Below are positions 8,949 through 18,632 of a DNA stretch of 64,000 nucleotides, one piece after another. Source of the DNA: Aequorivita iocasae (GTDB taxonomy: Bacteria > Bacteroidota > Bacteroidia > Flavobacteriales > Flavobacteriaceae). The stretch spans positions 1,178,001-1,242,000 of the forward strand of contig NZ_CP068439.1 in the NCBI RefSeq assembly GCF_016757735.1, written 5' to 3'. Position 1 is the stretch's first letter. Every line of letters begins with the position of its first letter. The notes under the pieces are model-generated. The model saw only the letters and a list, made by a program, of their open reading frames with translations. It was not told the origin of the DNA and ran no database searches. The position numbers and the translations under genes are program-made.

Positions 8949-9951
8949 AATCCAACTTTTCAGTTAACTTTTTAAATGTTTTCTTGGGGTCTTTATTTTC
9001 ATAGAGCACTTCATACACTGCATTTATTATTGGCGTCTTGGCTTTTTTCTTTCCTTTTTGTTGGTTCAGTTTGTAGGCGCTCTTAGTTGCATAATACCCT
9101 TCCGCAATCATACTCATTTCAAGCTGGGCACTTTTTACTGTGTATCCTTTACCGATCATTGTTCCAAAAAGTCTATTTCGGCTAAATACGGAATAACCCG
9201 TTACCAATAAATCTCCCAAATAAGCTGAATCGTTAATGTCACGCTTCATTTTGTGAACCTTCTTTACATACTTCTTCATCTCACGAATGGCGTTGCTCAT
9301 CAGAACACTTTGAAAGTTGTCTCCATAGCCTAATCCATGCGCAATTCCAGCGGCCACAGCATATATATTTTTGAGCATTGCGGCGTATTCTATCCCCAAA
9401 ACATCGTCGCTGGTAGTGCAAGTAATATAGTCGCTACTTAAAACATTTGCTATAAGCTTCGCCTTTTCATCATCAGCACTTGCTATAGTGAGGTATGACA
9501 ACCTTTCCAACGCAACTTCTTCCGCATGGCATGGACCCGAAATGACTCCAATATTGTTGAAAGGAACTTTATAATGCGTATTAAAATGGTCGCCCACTAT
9601 AAGACTGGTTTCGGGAACAATTCCCTTAATGGCGGAAAAAACTATTTTGTCTTCCAAAGAAACTGTCAGTTTTTCAAGTTCCTTTTGAAGAAAAGCGGAA
9701 GGTATTACAAATATGAGGCAGTCTGCACAGCTTATCGTTTCATTAATATCATTGCTTAATTTAAGCTGTTTTAAATTGAATTCTACAGAACTTAAATAAT
9801 TAGGGTTGTGGCCGTGCTTTTTAATGTGCTCAAGTGCGTAATTGCTGCGCATATACCAACATACTTCATCTAAGTTTTCGCAGAGCATTTTAACAATGGC
9901 CGTCGCCCAGCTTCCACCACCAAAGACCGCAAATTTTGGTTTTTCTTGCAT
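8947..9951 (-). CDS. gpsA: glycerol-3-phosphate dehydrogenase (NAD(P)+)
   Basis: Makes sn-glycerol 3-phosphate from dihydroxyacetone phosphate for phospholipid synthesis. The N-terminal Rossmann motif is FGGGSWATA (8-16) and the catalytic lysine lies in the region AAMLKNIYAVAAGIAHGLGY. The substrate-binding C-terminal domain is complete (334 residues, usual size). It is followed by the shared terminator. Confidence 0.93.
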   Translation of the reverse strand: MQEKPKFAVFGGGSWATAIVKMLCENLDEVCWYMRSNYALEHIKKHGHNPNYLSSVEFNLKQLKLSNDINETISCADCLIFVIPSAFLQKELEKLTVSLEDKIVFSAIKGIVPETSLIVGDHFNTHYKVPFNNIGVISGPCHAEEVALERLSYLTIASADDEKAKLIANVLSSDYITCTTSDDVLGIEYAAMLKNIYAVAAGIAHGLGYGDNFQSVLMSNAIREMKKYVKKVHKMKRDINDSAYLGDLLVTGYSVFSRNRLFGTMIGKGYTVKSAQLEMSMIAEGYYATKSAYKLNQQKGKKKAKTPIINAVYEVLYENKDPKKTFKKLTEKLD

Positions 9952-10189
9952 TTATTAAAATTATGGATTCAAAAGTAAACAATTCTTATGTTATCAAAAC
10001 ATTTAACAGTAGCTTAAGATTGTGCATACAATCTTTTGCTGCCTGTTTGCGTTATTGGCATTGATTATTGAAATTTAGGTAGTTTCAATGATTTTGGTTG
10101 GTTATTTAGTTGAAGCCGCTCCCCAAGTGTTAATTTGGTGGGGCGGTCTTTCATTTCCGTAAAACCTGGATTTTAAATGTAAACCGGAA

Positions 10190-10780
10190 TTATTTATAAA
10201 AATTCATCTCATCCAAATACTTCCAAACCTCAGCCGAAAGCATAGGCTGAATATTTTTTCCAGATTTTATTCCTTTTCTGATAAAAGTGGAAGAAAGCTC
10301 AATAATAGGCGCATCAACTTTCTTTATCTTTTGGTGATTGTCAAATTGCGTTTCACCAGTTCCTTCGGAAATTCTCGGATAAACGTAGATGGAATAGCGT
10401 TCTAAAATTACTTCGTAGTTTTTCCACTTGTGAAGACTTTTTAAATTGTCCTCACCCATAATCAAACAGAAACTCTTTTCAGGATATTTTTCTTCCAAAT
10501 GCGCCAAAGTATTCACCGTATAATTGGGCTGCGGAAGATCGAACTCAGCATTGCTTGCTTGCAATTTTGGATATTCTTCCACGGCAATCCGCACCATTGC
10601 CAAACGGTGGTGGTCTTCCAAAAGCGTTTTTTTCTTTTTATGTGGATTGTGTGGCGTAACCACGAACCAAACTTCATCCAAATCGCTGAACTCCACCATG
10701 TGGTTCGCAATAATCAAATGACCCACGTGAATGGGGTTAAAGGTGCCAAAATAGAGCCCTATTTTTTTTGAAGTCTTCAA
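10190..10780 (-). CDS. nadD: nicotinate-nucleotide adenylyltransferase
   Basis: Adenylates nicotinate mononucleotide in NAD biosynthesis. Nucleotidyltransferase motifs: GTFNPIHVGHL (12-22) and SSTFIRKGI near the C-terminus (the ISSTxIR signature). 196 residues. It follows gmk by 13 bases and yicC before that, a conserved Bacteroidetes order yicC-gmk-nadD. In the 238 bases beyond its stop I see only a weak hairpin (10016-10035) and a GC-rich imperfect hairpin near 10120-10155. Confidence 0.94.
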   Translation of the reverse strand: MKTSKKIGLYFGTFNPIHVGHLIIANHMVEFSDLDEVWFVVTPHNPHKKKKTLLEDHHRLAMVRIAVEEYPKLQASNAEFDLPQPNYTVNTLAHLEEKYPEKSFCLIMGEDNLKSLHKWKNYEVILERYSIYVYPRISEGTGETQFDNHQKIKKVDAPIIELSSTFIRKGIKSGKNIQPMLSAEVWKYLDEMNFYK

Positions 10781-10793
10781 AATTTAAAACTGT

Positions 10794-11366
10794 TTATTTT
10801 TTGATGAAATCTTCTACCAAATCGTGCGCTTCCTTTAAAGCGGTATCCAAATCGTGGTTTTTAATGATTTTGTCGAATTGCGGCGCAGTAGCCAATTCCA
10901 CCGAAGCCTTTGCAATACGCATATTGATGCGTTCATCACTTTCGGTCTTGCGTTTTTTAAGCCGGATTTTCAGCTCGTCGATGCTGGGTGGTTTTACGAA
11001 AACTGCTAGTGTTTTTTCGGGATATTTCTTTTTAATCCGGAGTCCGCCAACAACATCGATGTCAAAAATCACGTTTTTCCCGTGGCTCCAAATGCGTTCC
11101 ACTTCACTTTTCAGCGTCCCGTAAAAATTGTCGCGGTACACTTCTTCCCACTCTAAAAAATCACCATTTTTAATGTGCTGCTTAAAATCTTTCAATGAGA
11201 TGAAATAATAATTCTCGCCGTGCTTTTCATCGCCACGGGGCTCGCGACTTGTGCACGAAACCGAAAATTCCAAGTTGAGGTCCTCCTGTTTCAACAAATG
11301 TTGTACGATGGTGGTTTTTCCACTGCCGGAAGGAGCCGAAAAAACAATCAATTTTCCTCCTTCCAT
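10794..11366 (-). CDS. gmk: guanylate kinase
   Basis: Phosphorylates GMP to GDP. The P-loop is SAPSGSGKTTI (9-19), the GMP-binding region is SCTSREPRGDEKHGENY, and the lid contains RLKKRKTESDERI. 190 residues, normal. Its ATG directly abuts the stop of the yicC gene (11367), so the two are translationally close-coupled. Confidence 0.95.
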   Translation of the reverse strand: MEGGKLIVFSAPSGSGKTTIVQHLLKQEDLNLEFSVSCTSREPRGDEKHGENYYFISLKDFKQHIKNGDFLEWEEVYRDNFYGTLKSEVERIWSHGKNVIFDIDVVGGLRIKKKYPEKTLAVFVKPPSIDELKIRLKKRKTESDERINMRIAKASVELATAPQFDKIIKNHDLDTALKEAHDLVEDFIKK

Positions 11367-12224
11367 CTATAAAACGTTTAGCGCTTGTTCCTTAATTTTT
11401 TCAAGCTCATCCTTCATTCGCACCACCACTTGCTGCATAGGCGCATAATTTGCCTTACTCCCAATGGTGTTGATTTCACGGCCAATTTCCTGTGTAATGA
11501 AGCCCAATTTCTTTCCGTTGGAATCGTGCGATTTTAAGGATTCCTCAAAATATTCCAAATGGTTTTTTAGTCGAACCTTTTCTTCGGTGATGTCGTATTT
11601 TTCGAGGTAATAGATCAATTCCTGCTCAAAGCGGTTTTCGTCCACTTTTTCCTTTAAATCTGCAACCGCCTTGCGCAATCTTTCCTTTACGCCGTCAATT
11701 CTTTCGGGATCTAAGGCGATCACTTCTTCCAACAATTTTGAAATGGTTTGGGAACGCTCCAAAAAGTCGTTTTCCAAAACCAAACCTTCATCGGTTCTGT
11801 ATTTGTTTATGGCTTCCAGCGCTTTGTCAATTCCGTTTAAAATAGCCTTATATTCTTTCTCGTCAATTTCCTCACGCTCTGTTTTTAGGGCATCAGGCAT
11901 ACGAACCGCCATTTTTAATAGTTCCACGGGGTCGCCGTTTACCACGCTTGCCAATTGCTTTATATATTGCTTTACAACGCCTTCATTCAGTTGGGTGGTA
12001 ACTTCCTCGCCCGTTACTTCAATATAAAGGGAAAAATCCACTTTTCCACGTTGTAATGATTTTGCAAGCAGATCACGGATTTCAAGCTCCTTTTCGCGGT
12101 AAGCCGAAGGCACGCGCGTGTTGAGGTCGAGCCCTTTGCTGTTTAAGGATTTTATTTCGATGGTAATGGTTTTCGATGGCAACTGAACAACTTCTTTGCC
12201 GTAGCCCGTCATGGATTGGATCAT
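11367..12224 (-). CDS. YicC family protein (endoribonuclease family)
   Basis: 285 residues. The start MIQSMTGYGK and the C-terminus QEIGREINTIGSKAN with terminal DELEKIKEQ are diagnostic of YicC/YloC. E. coli YicC has been reported to act in RNA decay. Long helical middle region (about 150-230), with an acidic, mostly alpha-helical C-terminal domain. First gene of the yicC-gmk-nadD transcript. Confidence 0.93.
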   Translation of the reverse strand: MIQSMTGYGKEVVQLPSKTITIEIKSLNSKGLDLNTRVPSAYREKELEIRDLLAKSLQRGKVDFSLYIEVTGEEVTTQLNEGVVKQYIKQLASVVNGDPVELLKMAVRMPDALKTEREEIDEKEYKAILNGIDKALEAINKYRTDEGLVLENDFLERSQTISKLLEEVIALDPERIDGVKERLRKAVADLKEKVDENRFEQELIYYLEKYDITEEKVRLKNHLEYFEESLKSHDSNGKKLGFITQEIGREINTIGSKANYAPMQQVVVRMKDELEKIKEQALNVL

Positions 12225-12285
12225 ATTCCTGTTTTTGTGAAGGGCAAAGGTAATTAATTCTGATTTCTTAATTCTGAATTAAGGA

Positions 12286-13251
12286 TTATAACGAAGTGTT
12301 GTTTAAAAACTCCAAACTTCTAGTTTCACTGTAATACAGTTTATTGGTTTGGTGAAAACCTACGTGCCCGCCGTATTTTGGCGTTTCGAGAAAAAGGTTT
12401 TTCATTTTTGAAGCCAATTCCGTTGGGTAACATTCCGAAGATAGAAAGCTATCGTTTTCGGCGTTTAAAACTAGGACGGGAATCTGAATATTCGGGAGAA
12501 ACTGCAGGCTGCTGTTCTTTTCGTAATAATCAAACGCATCCTTAAAACCGTGGGCCGGCGCGGTGTAAACGTTGTCAAATTCCAAAAGCGAAGTGATTTT
12601 TTTATAATATGAAACCGTCATTTTTTCGGGAAAATCCTTCATTTTGGTTTTATATTTTTTCCGAAGATCTATCAAAAAGGAATTTCTATACACCCAATTG
12701 TAGAATTGGTTCAAAGATTCCAAAGAACCTTTCAAACTCAGCGGTGTGGAAATAGCGACGGCTTTTTTTATTTCCTTCGGAAATGATTTGCGCTCGCCCA
12801 AATATTTCAAAAGTAAATTCCCGCCCAAACTGAAACCTATTAAACAGATTTCGGAATATTTATTTTTTTTCAGAATAAAATTTATAACAGCTTCCAAATC
12901 GTCCGTTTTCCCTGCATTGTACGATTGATACGAAAGATTGGCCTGCCCACTGCAACCGCGAAAATTTACGGCCGCTACGTCCCAACCGTTTTGGTTCAGG
13001 ATTTTTGCCTGTCCTTTCATATACGTTCGTTGGGCATTACCTTCCAGACCGTGGAGCAGGATTGCAACTTTTTGTGAAGATTTTTCCGAAAACGACCAGT
13101 CGATATCCATAAAATCGCCATCGGGCAATTGCAGGCGTTCACGCTGTTGCATCAATTTTGGCGACGGACGGAGTTTCGCGGAATAAATAGTAGCGAAGTG
13201 TGCGTTTTTAAAAGGAAAATTTGGTTTATAATTGGTTTTTACGAGCGGCAT
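12286..13251 (-). CDS. alpha/beta hydrolase, YheT family
   Basis: 321 residues. The nucleophile elbow GFSLGGN (about 140-146), the oxyanion region LLHGLEGNA and the acid/histidine parts VLNAENDSF and YGGHVGF give a complete Ser-Asp-His set. The start PLVKTNYKPNFPFKNAHFAT is typical of the YheT/embryogenesis-associated EMB8 esterases. Substrate unknown. It is divergent from the thioesterase gene, with an 86-base gap. Confidence 0.88.
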   Translation of the reverse strand: MPLVKTNYKPNFPFKNAHFATIYSAKLRPSPKLMQQRERLQLPDGDFMDIDWSFSEKSSQKVAILLHGLEGNAQRTYMKGQAKILNQNGWDVAAVNFRGCSGQANLSYQSYNAGKTDDLEAVINFILKKNKYSEICLIGFSLGGNLLLKYLGERKSFPKEIKKAVAISTPLSLKGSLESLNQFYNWVYRNSFLIDLRKKYKTKMKDFPEKMTVSYYKKITSLLEFDNVYTAPAHGFKDAFDYYEKNSSLQFLPNIQIPVLVLNAENDSFLSSECYPTELASKMKNLFLETPKYGGHVGFHQTNKLYYSETRSLEFLNNTSL

Positions 13252-13337
13252 TTCTTTGGAAAAGTTTTAACAGAAACTAAACATATTTACTATGCTTGCA
13301 TAACAAAGTTACTTTAAATTTGCATAAAAGTTTGAAA

Positions 13338-13811
13338 ATGTACACAAAACAATTTGAAATACGCTGGAGCGATGTGGATGCCAACCGCCACCTGCGCAAC
13401 AGTGCCTATATAGATTATATGAGCCACACCCGAATGAGTTTTATGCTAGAGAATGGTATGGACCAAAAGCATTTGGCTGAATACAATTTGGGTCCGGTAG
13501 CATTTTACGAGCACATGTATTATTTCCGAGAGTTTTTTCCCGGCCAGCCCGTTACGGTTTCATTGCAATTGAAAGGTCTTTCGGAAGACGGAATGTATTT
13601 TGAATTCCTTCACAATTTTTATGATGAAAAGGGTAAAAACTATGCCCGTTGCGAAATGATGGGGGCGTGGATTGATCTAACGGAAAGAAAACTGGTAGGC
13701 CTTCCGAAGAAATTTTACCAAATATTCAATGCGCTGGAAAAGACGGACGATTTCAGAATTCTCACCAAAGAAAACACCCGAAAGTACAGCCAGCGGCCGC
13801 ATGACCTTTAA
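13338..13811 (+). CDS. acyl-CoA thioesterase, 4HBT hotdog family
   Basis: 157 residues from the ATG at 13338; the longer reading from 13296 adds 14 residues that do not look like protein. The motif RWSDVDANRHLRNSAYIDY (9-27) is the catalytic Asp-containing helix of 4-hydroxybenzoyl-CoA-type thioesterases. Probably a cytosolic thioesterase of unknown acyl specificity. It overlaps the end of the convergent EamA gene by four bases. Confidence 0.85.
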   Translation: MYTKQFEIRWSDVDANRHLRNSAYIDYMSHTRMSFMLENGMDQKHLAEYNLGPVAFYEHMYYFREFFPGQPVTVSLQLKGLSEDGMYFEFLHNFYDEKGKNYARCEMMGAWIDLTERKLVGLPKKFYQIFNALEKTDDFRILTKENTRKYSQRPHDL

Positions 13812-14710
13812 TCAATATATTTTTTGGCATGTTTTAAAGTGGAAAGATAAACCCCCAAAAATATTAAAGCAGCTGCGCCTATGCGCAAGGCAGTGAGGCT
13901 GTCTGCGCCCACCAGTACTGCAAAAAGTACGGCAATTACGGGTTGCAAATATATAAAGGCGCCTATGGTTGACGGACTCAATTGTTTTAGCGCATATATG
14001 TTTAAAAGATAAGTCATAACCGTAGTGCAGATAACCACAAAGGCCATTTTCCAAATATCGCCAAACGCAAGACTGTCCCAAGATACTTCCGTAAATTCTG
14101 AAATACCAATAGGTAGGTTTATTAAAAACGCAAAAAGGAAAAGAAATTTCATCAAAGTGATGGAACTGTATTTTCCGACCAATGGTTTTACCAAAATCAA
14201 ATAGATGGAATAAGAGGTTGCGTTTACAATAAATAACAAGTTTCCCACGGGTATGTTTGGTGCATTGGCTTGCTCCTTGATTCCAAAGAGAATCAAAACC
14301 AAAGCTCCGCTAAGGCCTAAAAAGATACCGAGACTTTTCACCCAAGTTATCCGTTCCCGTAAGATAAAAGCTGAGAGTATTAATAATAACAATGGCGAAA
14401 GCGTGATTATTACCGAACTGTTGATGGGAGTGGAAAGGCTCAATCCTTTGAAAAAGGCGAGCATATTTAAAGCCATTCCAAAGAATGCGCAAGCCATAAA
14501 CCGAAACCAATCGCGGCGCTCAACTTTTTCCGAAGGGAAGAAAAGGCTAATAATCCAAAAAACCAATGCTGCGCCAGACACTCGCAACAATATAAAACCA
14601 AAAGGTTTAATTACATCTGGCATCAATCCTTTGGCGATGGTGTGGTTTATACCATAGATGGTACTCGCCGTAGTTGCGGCCAAAAGCGCAAAAATGCGTT
14701 GGTTGGTCAA
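13808..14710 (-). CDS. EamA/DMT family transporter
   Basis: 300 residues with ten predicted membrane helices in two EamA repeats (about 5-140 and 155-290). Typical family motifs are GINHTIAK in helix 1 and the repeat-2 end TIGAFIYLQPVIAVLFAV. Substrate cannot be told from the sequence. It overlaps the upstream ArsC-like gene by four bases (ATGA-type coupling), suggesting one transcript. Confidence 0.88.
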   Translation of the reverse strand: MTNQRIFALLAATTASTIYGINHTIAKGLMPDVIKPFGFILLRVSGAALVFWIISLFFPSEKVERRDWFRFMACAFFGMALNMLAFFKGLSLSTPINSSVIITLSPLLLLILSAFILRERITWVKSLGIFLGLSGALVLILFGIKEQANAPNIPVGNLLFIVNATSYSIYLILVKPLVGKYSSITLMKFLFLFAFLINLPIGISEFTEVSWDSLAFGDIWKMAFVVICTTVMTYLLNIYALKQLSPSTIGAFIYLQPVIAVLFAVLVGADSLTALRIGAAALIFLGVYLSTLKHAKKYID

Positions 14711-15063
14711 TTGTTATGAATGGATTTTTTTGCAGCGGCAACTGTTTTTGGGCTGCTGCCTATAAATATTTCGTCATTGTTGACTATCACCGGGCGCTTC
14801 AGAAAAGTGTAATGTTCCAAAATGAGCCCTTTGTAATCCTCTTCCAATAGCTCTTCTTCTTTCAAATTTCGTTCTTGATAAAGCTTTGCCCGGCGGCTGA
14901 ATAGCTTTTCGTAACTATCGGTGAGGTTGAACAGTTCGTCTAATTCTTCTTCAGTAATTCCCTGTACTTTGATATCCTGTTTTATGAACGATGAGGGAAT
15001 TTCTATTTCGTCCATCACTCTTTTACAGGTATCACAACTGGATAAATAATATACTTTTTGCAT
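14707..15063 (-). CDS. ArsC/Spx-family thioredoxin-fold protein
   Basis: 118 residues. The N-terminal LSSCDTCKRVMDE (8-20) carries the CxxC typical of the arsenate reductase/Spx family, and RPVIVNDE-like RPVIVNNDEIFIGS near the C-terminus fits the ArsC fold. Whether it reduces arsenate or is a regulatory Spx/YffB-like protein cannot be decided; no ars genes are near. It is coupled with the EamA transporter gene downstream. Confidence 0.8.
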   Translation of the reverse strand: MQKVYYLSSCDTCKRVMDEIEIPSSFIKQDIKVQGITEEELDELFNLTDSYEKLFSRRAKLYQERNLKEEELLEEDYKGLILEHYTFLKRPVIVNNDEIFIGSSPKTVAAAKKSIHNN

Positions 15064-15072
15064 AGTTCAAAA

Positions 15073-15831
15073 TTAATGAATACTGAGGAAAGGCTTGGCT
15101 TCTTTCATTGCAATTTTTAGCTCGATGGGGCCATCGGCATAACTGGCAATATCGTATTGGTTGTAAATGAAAATAAGGCTATCCTGTGTAAAACCCACAC
15201 TTTCGGGAAGGTAAAATTCACCATTTTCAAACCAAAACTTGGTGTCGTTGATTGCTTGTTCTGCCGTAATTTTTTGTTGGCTACGGAATTTCTTTTCAGC
15301 AAAGGCAATAAATTTTTTATGGTCTGTAAATAGCTCTTTCTGTGAAAGTTCTTCACCCGTTTGTGGATTTATGTTCATAAAGGAAGTAGTGCCGTAACCG
15401 TGCGCACCGCCGGTGAAGAGATATTGGCGCATTTCAAGACACAGAAGCTCTTTGGAACTGTAAATTTCATTCACCGATATTTCGGCAAAGTATTCCCCGG
15501 CCATGTCAGGAAATTGGGCTTTATCTGCTTGGTAGGCTTCAATGAAACCGGTTGCGGCTTCCTGTATGGTTTTGGCGGTGGGGATTGTGTCTTCCCCCAT
15601 CAATAAAGATGAAAATATAAAGTTTTTTATTTTCTTATTTATTTTTTCTGAAATTTCAGGATCACCAAATAGCGCTACATAATTGATGGTCACTTCAGGA
15701 CATTTACTGTTTTCGCACATTTTAAGGTCCTTTTCAGTAAAACTTTCCGAAGCAGTCTCAATGTTCTTTTCTTGGTTGCAACCCACGCCTAGCAGCGCGA
15801 TTAATGCTACGACCGTAATTTTGTAATTCAT
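15073..15831 (-). CDS. DUF4163/DUF3298 lipoprotein
   Basis: 252 residues with a lipoprotein signal (LLGVGC, Cys18). The N-terminal half (about 35-150) fits DUF4163 and the C-terminal half (about 160-250, ending near YNQYDIASYADGPIELKI) fits DUF3298, the periplasmic RsiV-like domain pair. RsiV binds lysozyme in Bacillus; here there is no linked sigma factor, so a general envelope role is all that can be inferred. Confidence 0.8.
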   Translation of the reverse strand: MNYKITVVALIALLGVGCNQEKNIETASESFTEKDLKMCENSKCPEVTINYVALFGDPEISEKINKKIKNFIFSSLLMGEDTIPTAKTIQEAATGFIEAYQADKAQFPDMAGEYFAEISVNEIYSSKELLCLEMRQYLFTGGAHGYGTTSFMNINPQTGEELSQKELFTDHKKFIAFAEKKFRSQQKITAEQAINDTKFWFENGEFYLPESVGFTQDSLIFIYNQYDIASYADGPIELKIAMKEAKPFLSIH

Positions 15832-15988
15832 ACGTTAAAAGGAATAGATGGTTAGCTATCACAAACGAAACACTTACATTTGAATTTCAAAAGTAATAAC
15901 TTTAAAATCAGCTATTGTGAAAGTTATATTAAAACCTGAAATATAGTTTTGGCGTTTCGGATTCTTACTTTAAAAAAGACCTTTTCTT

Positions 15989-17131
15989 ATGAAATTCAAC
16001 ACAAAAGCAATACACGGCGGGCAGCACAATGTAGATCCAGCCTATGGTTCGGTAATGCCACCTATTTACCAAACTTCCACCTATTCACAAACTACGCCCG
16101 GCGGGCATAAAGGTTTTCAGTATTCGCGAAGCGGAAACCCCACACGTGCGGCTTTGGAGCGTGCTGTTGCAAGTTTAGAAAACGGGGAATTTGGCCTGGC
16201 CTTCGGAAGTGGTCTCGCAGCAATTGATGCGGTAATGAAACTATTAAAACCCGGCGATGAGGTAATCTCGACCAACGATTTGTACGGCGGAACCTATCGG
16301 TTGTTTACCAAGATTTTTGAGGGCTTTGGAATAAAATTTCACTTTGTAGGAATGGAAAACGCCGATAAAATTGAAGACTACGTAACCAATAAAACCAAAC
16401 TCATTTGGGTGGAAACACCAACCAACCCAATGATGAATATTATAGACATTAAAAAGGCAGTTTCCATTGCCAAAAAGCACAATGTTCTTCTCGCAGTTGA
16501 TAACACATTTGCAACACCCTATTTGCAACAACCGTTGGAAATGGGTGCTGATATTGTGATGCACAGCGCCACAAAATATCTTGGTGGACATAGCGATGTG
16601 GTAATGGGCGCTTTGGTTGTAAAGGATAAAGCACTTGCAGAAAAGTTATACTTCATCCAAAACGCCAGTGGCGCCATTTGCGGACCACAGGATTGCTTTT
16701 TGGTTTTGCGTGGTTTGAAAACACTTCACATACGAATGCAGCGCCATTGTGAAAATGGAAAAGCCGTTGCTAAGTATTTAGAGAAACATCCAAAAATTGA
16801 AAAAGTGTATTGGCCAGGGTTGGAAGGCCATCCCAATCATTCAATAGCTAAAGAACAAATGAGGGATTTTGGAGGAATGCTTTCGTTTGTTACAAAAGGA
16901 AACAATTACGAAGATGCCATTAAAATAATAGAGAACCTGAAAATTTTTACATTGGCAGAAAGCCTTGGCGGCGTGGAAAGCCTTGCAGGCCATCCCGCAA
17001 GTATGACGCACGCCAGCATTCCAAAAGAGGAACGTGAAAAAATAGGTGTAGTTGATTCGTTGATCCGTCTTTCAGTAGGTATTGAAGATGTAGGTGATTT
17101 AATTGCAGATTTGGAACAGGCAATAGGGTAG
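15989..17131 (+). CDS. cystathionine gamma-synthase/lyase family PLP enzyme
   Basis: 380 residues of the Cys/Met metabolism PLP family. The PLP lysine is in SATKYLGGHSD, the substrate/PLP loop motif is YSRSGNPTR, and the C-terminal LSVGIED (arginine-carboxylate region) is present. The family includes gamma-synthase, gamma-lyase and homocysteine-forming enzymes, which cannot be separated by eye; cystathionine gamma-synthase/lyase is the usual annotation in flavobacteria. A TAGTTTTG -7-like box lies at 15944-15951. Confidence 0.9.
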   Translation: MKFNTKAIHGGQHNVDPAYGSVMPPIYQTSTYSQTTPGGHKGFQYSRSGNPTRAALERAVASLENGEFGLAFGSGLAAIDAVMKLLKPGDEVISTNDLYGGTYRLFTKIFEGFGIKFHFVGMENADKIEDYVTNKTKLIWVETPTNPMMNIIDIKKAVSIAKKHNVLLAVDNTFATPYLQQPLEMGADIVMHSATKYLGGHSDVVMGALVVKDKALAEKLYFIQNASGAICGPQDCFLVLRGLKTLHIRMQRHCENGKAVAKYLEKHPKIEKVYWPGLEGHPNHSIAKEQMRDFGGMLSFVTKGNNYEDAIKIIENLKIFTLAESLGGVESLAGHPASMTHASIPKEEREKIGVVDSLIRLSVGIEDVGDLIADLEQAIG

Positions 17132-17165
17132 TTTTTCATTGTAAGAAAAGGACTTCATAAAAACA

Positions 17166-17205
17166 GGGGGAATCCCCCTTAAAAAAACAGGGAAAATCCT
17201 GTTTT
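17166..17205 (+). terminator. tandem hairpins after the gamma-synthase gene
   Basis: First GGGGG-AAT-CCCCC (17166-17178), then AAAACAGGG/TCCTGTTTT (17184-17205) ending in T's. The second has terminator shape. Confidence 0.65.
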
Positions 17206-17262
17206 ATAGTTAAATATTTTGGCATAATTTTAAGAAATCAACTAACTGTAATCGCTTAAAGT

Positions 17263-17622
17263 ATGACAATAACTGCCCACATGCCGGAAGTTACAAAAAC
17301 CTATAAACTTGAAATTATAACAGATACCGATGGCTATAAAGATTATGACGAAGTACAGGTTACCGTAAATCCGTACAAACTGGAAAGCATAATACCCAAT
17401 CCAGCATCATCACAGGTCACCGTAAATTATATTGCCGATGAAGCTTCTTCAGCATGCCTAATGGTGGTTAGCACCGTTACGGGCATTTCAAACAATTATA
17501 TTTTGGACGTTAATGCAACAGCCATAAATTTGGATGTTTCCACATATACTTCAGGCCTCTATTCCGTAGCGCTTGTATGTGATGGCACTATTGTCGACTC
17601 TAAAAATCTTGCTAAACAATAA
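17263..17622 (+). pseudogene. fragment of a type IX secreted protein (sorting domain)
   Basis: A 119-residue open frame without a signal peptide. The first 35 residues resemble the end of a PKD-like domain (YKLEIITDTDGYKDYDE). The rest (ESIIPNPASSQVTVNY ... DVSTYTSGLYSVALV) is a type IX C-terminal sorting domain. A secreted-protein tail without its body cannot work, so I read it as a gene remnant; the ATG may be fortuitous. Confidence 0.7.
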
Positions 17623-17656
17623 CCCTTAAATCGATACATTATAAAAAAATTCTTAT

Positions 17657-17808
17657 ACATATTGAAGGCAAACTGTTAAGCGTCCAAAATGTAACACTCG
17701 AAAATCAAACCTCCATAGATGTTTCAAACCTAACAAGCGGCATCTATTTTCTAAACATTGAAGATGAAAATGGCAATACCACCACCAAAAAGTTCATAAA
17801 ACAATAAC
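17657..17808 (+). pseudogene. second type IX sorting-domain remnant
   Basis: Directly after the previous fragment, another frame reads YIEGKLLSVQNVTLENQ, then DVSNLTSGIYFLNIED and ends TTTKKFIKQ followed by a stop. This is the end of a second type A sorting domain (GIYFL..., TKKFIK). No start codon or upstream gene body remains. Two decayed tails side by side suggest a degraded array of secreted-protein genes. Confidence 0.7.
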
Positions 17809-17812
17809 CCAA

Positions 17813-17853
17813 TTCACAAATTCACACATTCACAAACTCATAAACTCACAAAC
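17813..17853. repeat. low-complexity octamer-like repeat
   Basis: About five degenerate copies of ATTCACAA/ACTCATAA units in a row, in the non-coding gap between two broken genes. Confidence 0.6.
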
Positions 17854-17901
17854 CCAAGAACTAAAACTCAATACTCAATACTAACATCTAAATACTAAAA
17901 A

Positions 17902-18632
17902 ATGGCATCAAATTCAGAAGTAGGCCACGCTAAAAATGTAGCGAATTTCCAAGACCTTATCGCCTTTGTAGAAGGCTATGGCCCCACCACCCCTCAAAAA
18001 CCAGCCTCACCGCAGAGCAGCTCACCGCCCTGCACACCACGGCAAACGCCAGCCTCCAAAACGTAATAAACCTAAACACGGCGTATAATGATGCCGTAAA
18101 CAGCCGCCGGATAGCCTTTTCAGATTTGCGCCCATTAAGCACCCGTCTTATCAATGCCTTGGAGGCCACAGACGCATCCCAAGAAAAAATTGACGATGCA
18201 AAAGGCTTCAACCGCAAACTACAGGGCCAGCGCGCTTCAAAAACTGAAGAAGAACCACAGGACCCGCCCCAACCAGCACCACGTAGAATCAGCGCCAGCC
18301 AGCAATCCTACGATCAGCTCATCCAACACTTTGAAGGCCTAATAGCTGTCCTGGCATCAGAACCAAGCTACGCCCCAAACGAAACAGAACTGCAAATTAC
18401 CAGCCTACAGGCAAAGGCACAGGACCTAAAGGACAAAAACAACCAAGTGGCCACCACCTACACAGCAGTAAGCAACGCCCGCCTTGAAAGAAACAGGATT
18501 CTCTATCAAGAAAACACAGGCCTGGTAGATACCGCCCTAGATGTAAAAAAATACGTCAAGTCCGTCTACGGAGCCTCCAGCCCAGAGTACAACCAAATAA
18601 AAGGCATAAAATTTAAAAAGGAGAAGGATTAA
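17902..18632 (+). pseudogene. frameshifted conserved flavobacterial hypothetical gene
   Basis: Starts MASNSEVGHAKNVANFQDL in one frame up to about 17990 and continues in another frame (LTAEQLTALHTTANASLQNV...) to the stop at 18632. Together they make one protein family I remember from flavobacteria (about 230 residues, helical, ending VKSVYGASSPEYNQIKGIKF). The switch lies near the C-rich stretch at 17981-18000, consistent with an indel. Function of intact members is unknown. Sequencing error is the other explanation. Confidence 0.7.

Noticed and set aside
10016-10035. Terminator AAGATTGT-GCAT-ACAATCTT after nadD
   Set aside because: AT-rich stem more than 150 bases after the nadD stop and only a short T-run; too weak to call.
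13296-13337. Longer N-terminus for the thioesterase at 13338
   Set aside because: The extra 14 residues are not typical of the family, and the ATG at 13338 gives the standard start.
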